From Holothuria scabra (taxonomy: Eukaryota; Echinodermata; Holothuroidea; Aspidochirotida; Holothuriidae), in the NCBI GenBank assembly GCA_037179385.1, contig CM074195.1:10555787-10619786 (forward strand): DNA of 64,000 nucleotides, written 5' to 3'. The notes under the pieces are model-generated. The model was not told the origin of the DNA. It saw only the letters and a program-made list of their open reading frames with translations, and made no database searches. This document shows positions 48,801 through 57,279 of the stretch, one piece after another; position 1 is the stretch's first letter; each line of letters begins with the position of its first letter. The position numbers and the translations under genes were made by a program.

Positions 48801-51800
48801 TAACTTTACTATCACTTTATTATGCATGCAGATGTAGCTGTTTTGCATAAAACATTTTAATTCATATTAATATTTATTGCTTTGAACCTTATTATTTAGT
48901 TAAATTAGTCGGTTCAAGCTGTGTAAGTGTGTTATTCATCAAATCATGAGGAGAAGACAATGTTGTCATCCCGCTTTAAAGCCTTAAACTTTGTTAGAAA
49001 AAGTAACAGTTTTCCGTACAACGTTATTTCTCTAAGCATTTTTGAACGAGGTGTAAGCTTCACAGGGGTACCAGTTCCCATTAAGAAACGAATTAGACAA
49101 GGAATGAATCCCTTGATTTCGGCTTCTCTTTCAAATGTACATTTAACAACGCTTTGGAAAATATGAATAAAAAGCGAAGTTTTTATAATAATTGTCAAAC
49201 CACATAGCTAAAGTGGGGATGAAAATTTTTTCAAAAACACGGCTAAAGGTGAATATGAAGGTTTCAATTTTTTACTATGGAAGTATCAGACGATTATTCA
49301 TTTTTATTTTTAAAACAAACAGATATATTTTGTATCAATGAGCAACTTGTGACAAAACAACACAGAATTCCTAAACATGCACATATTTTTATCATTTAAG
49401 TAAACTTTGCTGACATAATTATTATGTCAGCAAAGTATGTATTATTTTTAAATTTATAAATACTTAAAAATACAAACTCTTGTATTTTTTAGACTGTACT
49501 ATTTTCAGATTAAGTAACTTTGTCAAATAATCGTTTGCAATTCCCTGAGTTACTCTTCAGATAACAAAAGATTCCTTCGCATGTATGTTGATAGTTTATT
49601 ACGTTCTGCAATCTCTTTTTCAATACTGTTTTACTTCCTCCATACCACGAAAAACTATTTCTTAACTTATGTAGTAATCCATACTACCATCATTGGTACC
49701 TAGTAGGTCTATTAAAACTGTGCTGTGTGGGCTTTTTATATTGTCGTAAATTTCATTTGAAACAAAACTCAAGTTTCTTTCTGGAATTTAATATGAAATG
49801 AGTGCTGAACAGTACGAGTACCAGATTTTAGAATTACTACAGCAACGAGTTTTTCTTTAAAGTCAAACAAACGTTCGCATCTCCATCATGTAAAGATATT
49901 TATTATATTTCCGAACTCACATCAACCATAAACTGCTCTGCTGCTATTTTCCTTTTGTAACTTTAATTTCCATGTCGTTATTGATTTTCTGTGATGGGCG
50001 GGATTAAACTAGAACCAGAAACGGAGAGTACGCTTGACACACCAGCATCTGACGAACTTCTTCCAGATTCAAGTGTCGATCGAGTTACTACGACATTTGG
50101 TGAGCAATATTCTGTTGCCTACAAATTACATACGGAAAATATCATCGCCTTTCATACTGATATTTTAAAAGACAAATTCTTTTAGTCTTATATTCTTAAT
50201 AGATATTTGCGGTCCCTTTCGAGTTCTATAAAAAATTTTTTTATAAAAGTTTCCATGGCTCAGTTCCTACATGGAGAAAAATTTATACATAGAGCAATCC
50301 TGCAGGATACTCTCTGTACAAATTCTATAGAAACGTATAAATACATTTCTATATTACTTTCAAAGTTTTAAGGGACTCATATCGGTTTTATAAAAAGCAC
50401 CTAATTTGGATACGCATTAATTGAAAACATAAGAGGAAATTCAAATCCACTCTTTTACCTTTTGTATGTTTAATAAATGTCTCCATGCAAAATAATTTTC
50501 TTAATTTAGCAATAATTCCTTAAATTCCATCTCTATTTATATTTACAAATTTTTTATAGAGCACCTTATTTGCATATTAATTAACTGAAAACATAAAAGT
50601 TAATTCATATGCACTCTTTTATCTTAAGTATGTTTAATAAAATTCTACACGGAAAATAATGTTCTTTAATTGGCAAAAACCTTAAACCCCTTCTCTATTT
50701 ACAGAAATTATTTGTGAGAAAGAGTAAAATAGGTGCGGTCAAAATTGGAACACAAAATTGTAAATTTATGCCAAAGACAGGTCTTAGTCAATCATATTCG
50801 TAGCAAGAAATTTCTTAGGCACAAAGAAGAAGTTTTCCATCGAAACAGGTAAAGAATATTGATGTTTGAAATATATTTCTTTAAAAAATTATAACATTTT
50901 TCACTGTAACCAACATAGTACACATAGCTCTAATTGTTGCCTATAAGCAAACTCAACATGTCCATTTATAGTCTCTTTTGGTCTTGCCCAAGGTACGACA
51001 GCACGAGCAATGATGTGAAAGGTCTGAGGGCGGTGGGTTTGGTCAGATTTTTTTCTTCAGTTCAGTGAAATGTTTTTCTTCATATATCAAACAAATATTC
51101 CCATTGTAAACATATCAAGATATTTAATATATTTCCAAACTTACATCAACCGCCCACTGCTGTATCTGCCATTCCCTCAATGTTACTTTCATGAAAATTT
51201 CTTCATTGGTTGACTTCCAGTTTTATTATTATTATTATAATTATTATTATTATGTTATTTTTTGTTAAACTTGATGTCTGGGATCAAACCAGAAACGAAG
51301 GGCAAGTTTGACACACAAACAGCTGGCACACCTCTACCGGATTCTAGTGTCGATTCAGTTAGTGCAACATTAGGTGAGCTATATTCTTTTAATGACAATT
51401 TATACAGGGAAAATAGTGACAATATTATTTTAATCAAACAATTCTCTCTAACTGAAAACTACTTCAATAAGAAAAACCAATATAAATTTAGGTTTTCATG
51501 GTCGTAGACAAATAACATGTACAATAAGGAAAGTGCTACTGAAAATCTTGAGAAAAAAAAAACCTGCCGTAACGGTTCTACCACCATACTCTCCCAGCGT
51601 AATTATCTTTTGTGGTTGGGTTTGGCTTTTTTAAGGTTGGTTTGGTTGAGTTTTGAGGGGTTTTCTTTGGTGCGTTTGATTTGGCTTTGTGGGGTTCTGT
51701 TGGGTTGATTTGATTGGGTTTTGATGAGTTTAATTGGGTGGGGTTGGTTGCGTTTTGTGGGTTTTGTTGGGTCGGTTTGGTTGGGTTTTATTGAGTTTTG

Positions 51801-54194
51801 TTAGGTGGAATTGGATGGATTTTGTGGGGTTTTGTTGGGTTGTTTGGTTGGGGTTTTTTGGGTGCTTTTGTTGGGTATGGTGAAATGGGTTTGGTCGGTT
51901 TTCTTGGGTTTTGATTGCATCCATCACCACAAAAAGTATTTATTTGCTTCTACAGTTTCATCATTTTAAAAGCTGCTCTAAAGCGAACTGGTTTCGATCC
52001 ATTTATTGTTCAGTCACCTTATTATATTTGCAGATTGTTTTGCATCCAATGTTTCCAATTCTTGTCAATACTTATTGCTCTGACCTTTTGCAGCCAACGA
52101 CTAAGGTCCAGTTTGGCGACTTAACCGTACACCAATATAATAAATTTTCCTTTATTGTTTTACATTTATTATTACACCTGTTTACAGGTCATTGTCAAAA
52201 TGAAGTCAATCTGTCACTCTCTTATTGTAGGTTATTTCGTGAAGTGCGTTTGACTTTTGACGCGCATAATTAAAAAAGAAAACACATATGTTTGAGCTTT
52301 TGACCCATTTGTGTACCGTTTGGGTGATATCGAAAGCCTAATTTATCATTATATTTTGTGCCTCTCTAGCTTTTAGTTTTAGGCCACCATTGCGTGCACT
52401 GGACAAATCTTCGAAGTCCTTTTAAACAAGGGTTTCCCTTAGGTCATAGTCTGCTGTAACTATGTAGCAAATTTTAAGTTTGCATTATTAAAATCAAATT
52501 TTCCGAAACGGTGCCCTAATCTGCTGTAGCGTATTGTAAATACAAAAGTGTTTGGCTATGGCACTTTTCGTGCTACCTAAAAGCCTATGAACAGAATTTG
52601 CTAACAAGAATAATAAGATATTGCAAAGGGCAAACATGGCAACCTTGCCGTACACCAATTATGAATTTCGTTTCATTTTTACATTTATTATTCCAACTGC
52701 CAGGAAAAAACTCTGCATTAGAGTATTGGAAAAATAAAGTCCATTTGTCTCTATTTTATTTCAGGATATATATTCAGATAACGATTGAATCTTGAAATAG
52801 AATACCCTCTCGTTTTCTTCCCTTCAAATGCAAGTTGTCTCAAACAACTCCCGGCTTTCACTGAGTCACTCACTTAATTAGGAAAAAACACACGTTTTTG
52901 ACTCTCGGTTCATTCGCAAAGTTTTATTTATGATATTTTTGTACTTAACTAACGGTGTTGCGTTATTCTCTTAATGCCCTCAGCTTCGGATTTTGTGAGC
53001 AAGAAGTTCATTTTCACTTTTCTCTATTTCATGTGCAACTATCCTACCACTGAGATCTTTATCGGAACCAAGCTTTCTACTTTGGGGGCAAGCGGAATTA
53101 TTTCCTTTCCCTTGAAAGGTATACGTGACATACCTTTTTCTCTTAGTCCGGGTAGTGGACAGATCTTTGATATACCTTCAAGTGCCATACCAAAAGAAGA
53201 TGAGTTGAACAAAGTATTGGATAAAGCAGTAATGATTGCATCTGATGCGGAGGTGGTAGCGTACGGTCATCAGCTATGTGAGGAACCAGATACTCTTCGT
53301 GCAACATCTTTCACTGTTAGAGGAATCAAAGATCTAGGTAAAAACTATTGGGTGATTACACACCAAGAGCTAGGCACATCCCAGGTAGGTGTTGTTGCAA
53401 CAAGGAACAGTACAAACATCACCATCAACGGTGTCTATTTTAACAGAACATTGATCCTTAATGAGTATCAGACATTTTATTTCGGCGGTCCTTACGATTT
53501 GACGGGAACGCACATTGTAGCTGATAAAGCGGTTGTTGTCATAGCTGGGAATAGCGCAGATGTATCGCCTATTTCAAATACGTTGCAAGGCGTAGATTCT
53601 TTTTACAAATGCTTACCCCCTACCAAAGACTGGGGAAGCTATTTCAGCTTAGTTCATTTTCCCGACACAACTCAACAGTTTGCAGTGAAAATACTATCAA
53701 GTCATGATAATTGCAGAGTAGACTATACGCATGGTACGGTAGGTCCTGTTTCGGTTTCATTGAGTAGAGGGGAAGTCAAAAACTTGAATTTATCCTCTAA
53801 ATCAGTCATTAATTCATCAGAAGGGATCCTTGTAGCTCAGTTTATACAACATTTTAGGTATAAAACCAACCCATCAATGGTTTTCCCTCCACCTTACGGT
53901 AATGCCGATAATAATGAGTTTATTTTCCCTGTATTCAAATTGAACGCAGGCGGTGTAGATGAGGTGAACTACATTAATGTTTGGCTGCCTCCTGGAGGTA
54001 AGACAACTGACCTTTTACTTGATAATAGAACTGCCGTTTGGAACGAGATAATGGAGGAACACTTAACTGATGGTAAAATTGTGAACACAAAATTATCGTT
54101 ACAGGGTTCTCATACATTATTTAGCATCAAGAATATCACTGCAATCGTATATGGTTTTGCTGATTATAAAATATATTCGTATTCTTTATATTGA
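39791..54194 (+). CDS. secreted IgGFc-binding-domain protein, gene span
   Basis: Coding exons are 39791-39899 (signal peptide), 40890-41036 (four-Cys segment), a short linker exon at 48344-48458 with two further copies ending at 50099 and 51373, and the large last exon 52984-54194. All internal exon borders are phase 1, so linker exons could be added or skipped without changing frame. The product is a secreted protein of ~490-530 residues, mostly one IgGFc-binding N-terminal domain as found in vertebrate FCGBP/mucin-associated proteins and in many invertebrate secreted proteins. A role in mucus, adhesion or immune recognition is inferred from the family. The von Willebrand D repeats that follow this domain in FCGBP are absent; the frame stops after the domain. 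Confidence 0.75.
39900..40889 (+). other. intron 1 of the IgGFc-binding gene
   Basis: A G-run lies at 40350-40360. A 117-codon open frame at 40506-40859 is not recognised as any family, has no upstream acceptor in phase, and is left unannotated as a gene. Confidence 0.45.
40890..41036 (+). CDS. four-cysteine exon of the IgGFc-binding-domain protein
   Basis: The acceptor is ttatcttcag and the donor GTCTTTG|gtaagt; 49 codons, phase 1 at both ends. The frame reads GQCEKPICYVVEELDPRNRH, IFMIDCSKSHKYEPENV and IQYSCTTYVSVF. Four cysteines (C-x4-C, then two more) suggest a small disulfide-bonded extracellular segment. No named domain is recognised. Confidence 0.75.
41150..41675. repeat. two SINE copies, antisense then sense
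   Basis: 41166-41260 has the SINE body in antisense (CCCAGTTTCTCACTGGCTC, GGGGTAGTGC). 41540-41672 has it in sense (CGAGCCAGTGAGCCAAAACT, CAAGTGGTTAGAAACTGGGC, CGTAAAACTCCATC) and ends in a (CTAA)n tail of seven units, as SINE tails do. Confidence 0.65.
42190..42495. repeat. ~80 bp minisatellite, 3-4 copies
   Basis: Units contain GGACTTTAGAAAAAGTA, TTCTTCGGGAAGCA, GGTTTCGCCGAACGGC and TTTGGCAGAGGGTCG. The first two units are 80 bp apart (42257 and 42337) and the third is internally shortened. Intronic. Confidence 0.85.
42763..43142. repeat. two tandem 190 bp units
   Basis: 42763-42952 and 42953-43142 are nearly identical, each starting TTTCTGTTAGTTGAAATAAC and ending near TTTCAGGACCA. A much older partial copy lies just upstream (42665-42745). 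Recent tandem duplication in an intron. Confidence 0.9.
43841..45130 (-). pseudogene. Ty3/gypsy retrotransposon gag-pol relic
   Basis: Read on the - strand with frame changes: PSFPWEQWISVF (gag start), EENSHLNENELYYF, then QNVGESIESHVASLRYLNAT and MADIVIRDQIAEKRL (gag helical region). A zinc-knuckle area LYRCGNTQ, KCKKTGHFAVMCHS follows. After a gap comes LPFGARKLVSQELSLVESLG with VEENIDAIEFVS, the start of a gypsy reverse transcriptase (R-LPFGARK-V--EL--LE-LGVIE). The protease and most of pol are deleted and no LTRs were found. It is antisense to the host gene and inactive. Confidence 0.75.
45131..48343 (+). other. long intron, repeats only
   Basis: 45555-45730 is related to 48750-48890 and 51940-52090 (duplicated unit). 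45922-45983 is a (GTAT)n/(GT)n microsatellite and 47338-47392 a (GTAT)n tract; each is followed by a repeat with AAGGTCATCTAGGGTCA-type words. 46440-46460 has CCTAGGCCTAGCCTAG. 48035-48140 is an antisense SINE body (TTTTACGACCCAGTTTCCAA, GGCTTGTTTTCCCTACT). No exon is seen. Confidence 0.5.
48344..48458 (+). CDS. linker exon copy 1, with a one-base frame break in an A-run
   Basis: The acceptor is gtttttgttag and the donor CCTTAG|gtgagt. The start reads DLINGIKQETESKNKKKKK and the end, in another frame, TTGEPLLHSGVDTFSGTLG. The exon is 115 bases, one too many for phase 1-1. The extra base lies in a run of 17 A (48388-48404), and without it the frame would run straight through. This is either a mutation or an assembly error in the homopolymer. 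It is the only one of the three copies with a clear acceptor. Confidence 0.6.
48459..49990 (+). other. intron; part of the tandem duplicated unit
   Basis: The sequence after the donor of copy 1 (TCTTAATGGTAACTTATATA) matches that after copy 3. 48750-48890 matches 45555-45730 and 51940-52090. It contains the 33 bp palindrome at 49404. Confidence 0.5.
49404..49436. repeat. 33 bp perfect palindrome
   Basis: ACTTTGCTGACATAAT, a single T, then its exact complement. Intronic. Confidence 0.92.
49991..50099 (+). CDS. linker exon copy 2 (acceptor not obvious)
   Basis: The frame reads GIKLEPETESTLDTPASDEL, LPDSSVDRVTTTFG and ends ACATTTG|gtgagc in phase 1. It is homologous to copies 1 and 3 at protein and DNA level and open throughout. 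No AG acceptor is visible at the position equivalent to copy 1 (TTTCTGTGATGGGCGGG), so it may be unspliced, use another acceptor, or be a dying duplicate. Confidence 0.5.
50100..51261 (+). other. intron; part of the tandem duplicated unit
   Basis: AT-rich. 50390-50480 and 50560-50650 are two related ~170 bp-spaced stretches (GCACCTAATTTG, CACTCTTTTA, ATGTTTAATAAA). 51205-51255 is an ATT-repeat. Confidence 0.45.
51262..51373 (+). CDS. linker exon copy 3 (acceptor not obvious)
   Basis: The frame reads MSGIKPETKGKFDTQTAGTP, LPDSSVDSVSATLG and ends ACATTAG|gtgagc in phase 1. It is the most similar to copy 1 in flanking DNA. The position of the copy 1 acceptor (GTTAG) is GTTAAA here, so the AG is missing. 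Like copy 2 it keeps an open frame. Confidence 0.5.
51374..52983 (+). other. last intron with G/T-rich tract and duplicated segments
   Basis: 51601-51910 is strongly G/T-biased on the + strand (GGGTTTTGTTGGGTTGG-like words, ~300 bp). 51940-52090 matches 45555-45730 and 48750-48890. CCGTACACCAAT followed by TACATTTATTATT occurs at both 52125 and 52650, another local duplication. Confidence 0.6.
52984..54194 (+). CDS. IgGFc-binding N-terminal domain exon (main coding exon)
   Basis: The acceptor is ttaatgccctcag in phase 1; 402 residues then TGA. The frame starts SDFVSKKFIFTFLYFMCNYP. Family landmarks in order are VVAYGHQLCEEPDTL, GIKDLGKNYWVITHQ, VVATRNSTNITING, LNEYQTFYFGGPYDLTGTHI, VADKAVVVIAGN, the CLPPTKDWGSYF segment (normally QLPP---WG), SSEGILVAQF and a final ITAIVYGFADYKIYSYSLY. 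Several NxS/NxT sites suit a secreted glycoprotein. An in-frame ATG at 52974 lies before the acceptor and would make a leaderless protein, so splicing is preferred. The domain is full length; no VWD or TIL domain follows. Confidence 0.88.
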
Positions 54195-54251
54195 CAGCAT
54201 TCCTAAATACAGATTTACCCTTTACAATTTTCAGACAAACCTTCTTTCTTA

Positions 54252-54480
54252 GAGTGACCGACTGCATGGTCAAGTGGTGAAAGCATCACAGTTGCAGTCA
54301 AAAGGTCGGGACTTCGAGTCCTGACCGGATCACACCGTAGACTTTAAAAAACGAAAACGGAACCTACTCCAACTGAGTCTACTGTGGCAAACAAGGCGGT
54401 AAGCTAGTGAGCCAAAACTGGGAAAGGCTTGTTTTAAACCAATTGGTTACAAACTGGGCCAGAAATTCTATTTTCCATAA
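54252..54480 (+). mobile_element. tRNA-derived SINE, near full length
   Basis: The tRNA-like head has an A box (ATGGTCAAGTGGTGAAAGC) and a B box (GGGACTTCGAGTCCTGACC). It is followed by a unique body (CCTACTCCAACTGAGTCTAC, GCTAGTGAGCCAAAACTGGG, AACCAATTGGTTACAAACTG). At least six more body copies lie in the window (near 4085, 7915, 37230, 41166, 41540 and 48035), in both orientations. The head is seen only here. Confidence 0.75.
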
Positions 54481-54769
54481 CCTCTGAGAGCTAAGAATTA
54501 TGGCAATCAAAGGGTACCGTACAAGAAAAAGACATATTAAATTCGACACACACTAATTCACCGAAAAATGGTGATCTACCAATTTAAATGTGAAAATATA
54601 CATCTCTAGGTGAATTTAGGGTTCACTTTTGCTAAACTTCCTAATTATTTGACCGCTTTCTGGGTTTCGGAGTTCAAGCCGGTTCTATGGCCATCTGCAC
54701 ATTGAGGGCTTAGATTCGACTTTCGACAAGGCTGATGATTTTCCACCGAGCTGTTTACTTCTTATTATA
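54481..54769. other. spacer, no feature recognised
   Basis: AT-rich sequence between the SINE and the 3' end of the PLE copy. Confidence 0.4.
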
Positions 54770-54775
54770 TAAACT

Positions 54776-54812
54776 CCACGACGTTTCGGGTATAAACCCT
54801 TAATCAGGTGGC
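54776..54812 (-). ncRNA. hammerhead-ribozyme-like motif 3' of PLE
   Basis: On the - strand: CTGATTA (consensus CTGATGA, one core change at G8), stem II GGGT-TTAT-ACCC perfect, GAAAC, cleavage triplet GTC, and stem I CCAC/GTGG perfect. Compared with 31162-31200, stem I pairing is kept through a G-U to A-U change, which supports a real RNA fold. Each copy has one different core mutation; the shared consensus is a complete minimal hammerhead with two-base stem III. Confidence 0.65.
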
Positions 54813-56060
54813 AAAAACCAAACTGAACAACCAACAGTAACAATTGGACACGACAAACATCAAATCCGAAGCGATCACTGTAAAAACAGAACCGGACGAA
54901 AGTGACTGTCAGAAAACATGAGTGCTAAGGATGAAACACAAATCAAAAAAAGAAAAAGAGCGTCCTGGATGAAAAAGTGCACGTACAAATCGAACATGGT
55001 CTGAAAAATGGAAAAGTAGACAAAAACTAGGTCCGGAAAAAATAATATTTAGGGTTACACAGTAAAAAATGAGCACGAACGGGTAAGTGTAAAGGAGTAA
55101 AAACTGGCTCAAAAAAGGGGTGAGTATTACAAAAGGTCAATTCTAACGTTAAGGCCGTGTGGAGAGAGTACCTAGCCTCATGATCAGTCGGTTTTCAGCA
55201 CTAAGGCGGTCACGATCGGAGCCTCGGCACATTACAGCTGCCGTAACAGTTAAATGATGTATAGAACAAGGTGAATGGGGATTAAAATGTGCAGCCACCG
55301 GGTATCCATGGAGATTCTGTTTAATGGACCTAAGGTGCTCGGTGACTCGATCCGCGAGGCGGCGCTTGGTCTCTCCCACATACAACGAGTTACATCTCCC
55401 ACAAGCTTAAATATAAACTACATTAGAGGAAATGTAGGGGAATCTTTGTTTGACAATAAAGCTATTGCCGTTGGGGCCTGAAATGTTTACGAGGTCGTGT
55501 TTGCCAACAACTGGACATGTATTACACCTCGGACGGTTACATGGAAAGGTACCAGCCGTGTCGTCGAAAGAAGTTTGTGGGTGGGAAGCCCGAACTAAAT
55601 GGTTGGCTAAATTTTTCTCAACTCTAAAAGCATTGATGAGGGGTTCCGGGAAAACATCACGGGTTGAGGGGTCTTGTCGGAGCAACTCTACATTTTTGTG
55701 GATAGCGTGTAAAATAGGACGGACCGAAGGGTGATAAGAAATAACTAAAGGAATACGTACATTGGTACCAGATTTGCTCTTTTTCTCCAAGGCTTTCTCT
55801 CTTCTGGTTCCTTGAATTCTGCGTAGGGCATTAGAGAGGATTTTGGCAGGGTGCTGGCGTTTTTCAAAAAAGGACAAAATTTCTTCAGATGCAGTAGAGA
55901 AGTCAGAATCCTCCGAACAAATTCGTCTGGCTCGCAAGAGCTGGAAATAAGGGATAGATTTAGTGCAAGATTTGGGGTGGTTGGAAGGGTACAAAAGGTA
56001 GTTATGCGAGTTGGTTGGCTTAAAGTGTAGGTTAGAGGTATCTAGTTTGTAATTCTAGGA
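54813..56060 (-). pseudogene. Penelope-like element: linker, GIY-YIG endonuclease and 3' UTR
   Basis: The - strand frame from 56045 reads LHFKPTNSHNYLLYPSN, KSIPYFQLLRARRICSEDSD, PLVISYHPSVRPILHAIHKN, TFPCNRPRCNTCPVVGKHD, FIVKQRFPYISSNVVYI. Then comes one in-frame TAA and ACGRCNSLYVGETKRRLADR, VTEHLRSIKQN, YPVAAHFNP, ending near 55149. Except for that stop the linker and endonuclease are open, so this is the youngest PLE copy here. It is 5'-truncated near 56060 and lacks the RT. The 3' UTR runs to the hammerhead-like motif at 54776-54812. Confidence 0.85.
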
Positions 56061-57279
56061 GGAGGCCCGTGTCCGGGTACGTGTGTTTGTGTGTGTATTG
56101 TATAACATAAACGAGATATTTTCCACGTCAAAGTTCAAAAAATGGAATAGCAATGAATGATTACACATACGTTTCTAGTGAAGCTTAGCACAGATAGTGG
56201 GTTCCTATATTTGCATTGTGAAGGTTTTTGTAGATAGATAAACAAGCATGGTAATTATTGAACGAAATATAGTTCTTTTTGTCAAAATCATTTTGGTGTA
56301 ATTGTAATGTGTACCTCATATATCATAAGTAGCAGTAGGCATTTGACGGATATGTGGCACCGACTTTCTTGACTAAAATTTTATTTGACATTTAATACTT
56401 CAAAAACACATTAAGATGAACCTATGATTAAATCCTACTCATGTTGTATGTTGTATTACAATCTTTTTTTAAGATAAATCAAAAGGAGTTCTTATTCAAG
56501 ACATATCTTTAGAATACACTCAAACTATGTTTCGTATTGTATTAACCACTAGTTTAAAAGGCTATAATCTGTCATTTCTTAATGTGCCTTCCATAACAAA
56601 AGACTAGAGAAGGTACAAATTTTCTTTAAAGAAGTTCCAAGTTTAAAATGGATTTCCAAAATCCACGTCTCCTCTCCATTTTCTAAAAATAATTGTTTTG
56701 TTTGGGATTCATGTCTTGATTAATCATTGACGAAGCGCCGTTTCAACAAAAATGCAGGAACTCAGGTCTTTGATGTTTCTCAAAACACTTGATATAAATA
56801 GCACAAAAGGGAATAATTTTCAATAGGTTAGTCTGACTCTCTCTATTTAACGAACAGCGTTTGGTGTAACGTAAGCCGGTGACATCACCCTTCCTTCCCG
56901 AGCTATTCAAAACAAAGAACAACAAAGAAAGGGTCGCTATGCGAATCGACTTTTTTGTTTTGCAATTCCACGGAGGGTTCCCACTGCGCCGAAAGAACCA
57001 AAATTTTACACCCATATTTATGAATATTTATATTTTCAGTTTCCGTTTAAAGTAGAATTTTCCAGATTGCAGTGAAATGTAACAGTAGTTTAAAGGAGCA
57101 AAAATGCCCCAAACAGCCTTTTCACCACTGGCCCCATTGGAAAATTTTGAAACTTGAATCTTGTATTCGAGATACATAGTAAACTAGAAAGATATGTTGA
57201 CCGGATGACTTTTGGTAAAGTATAAACCAAAAAAGAAACTTGCGCTACACAATTAAGGATGAGACCAAGGAGCGCTATG
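56061..57279. other. intergenic DNA, no feature recognised
   Basis: A short GT run lies near 56085-56095. AT-rich with no supported gene. Confidence 0.45.

Noticed and set aside
55450..55734. 94-codon + strand open frame (and a similar one at 28675-28905)
   Set aside because: Both are reverse-strand shadows of the PLE linker and endonuclease.
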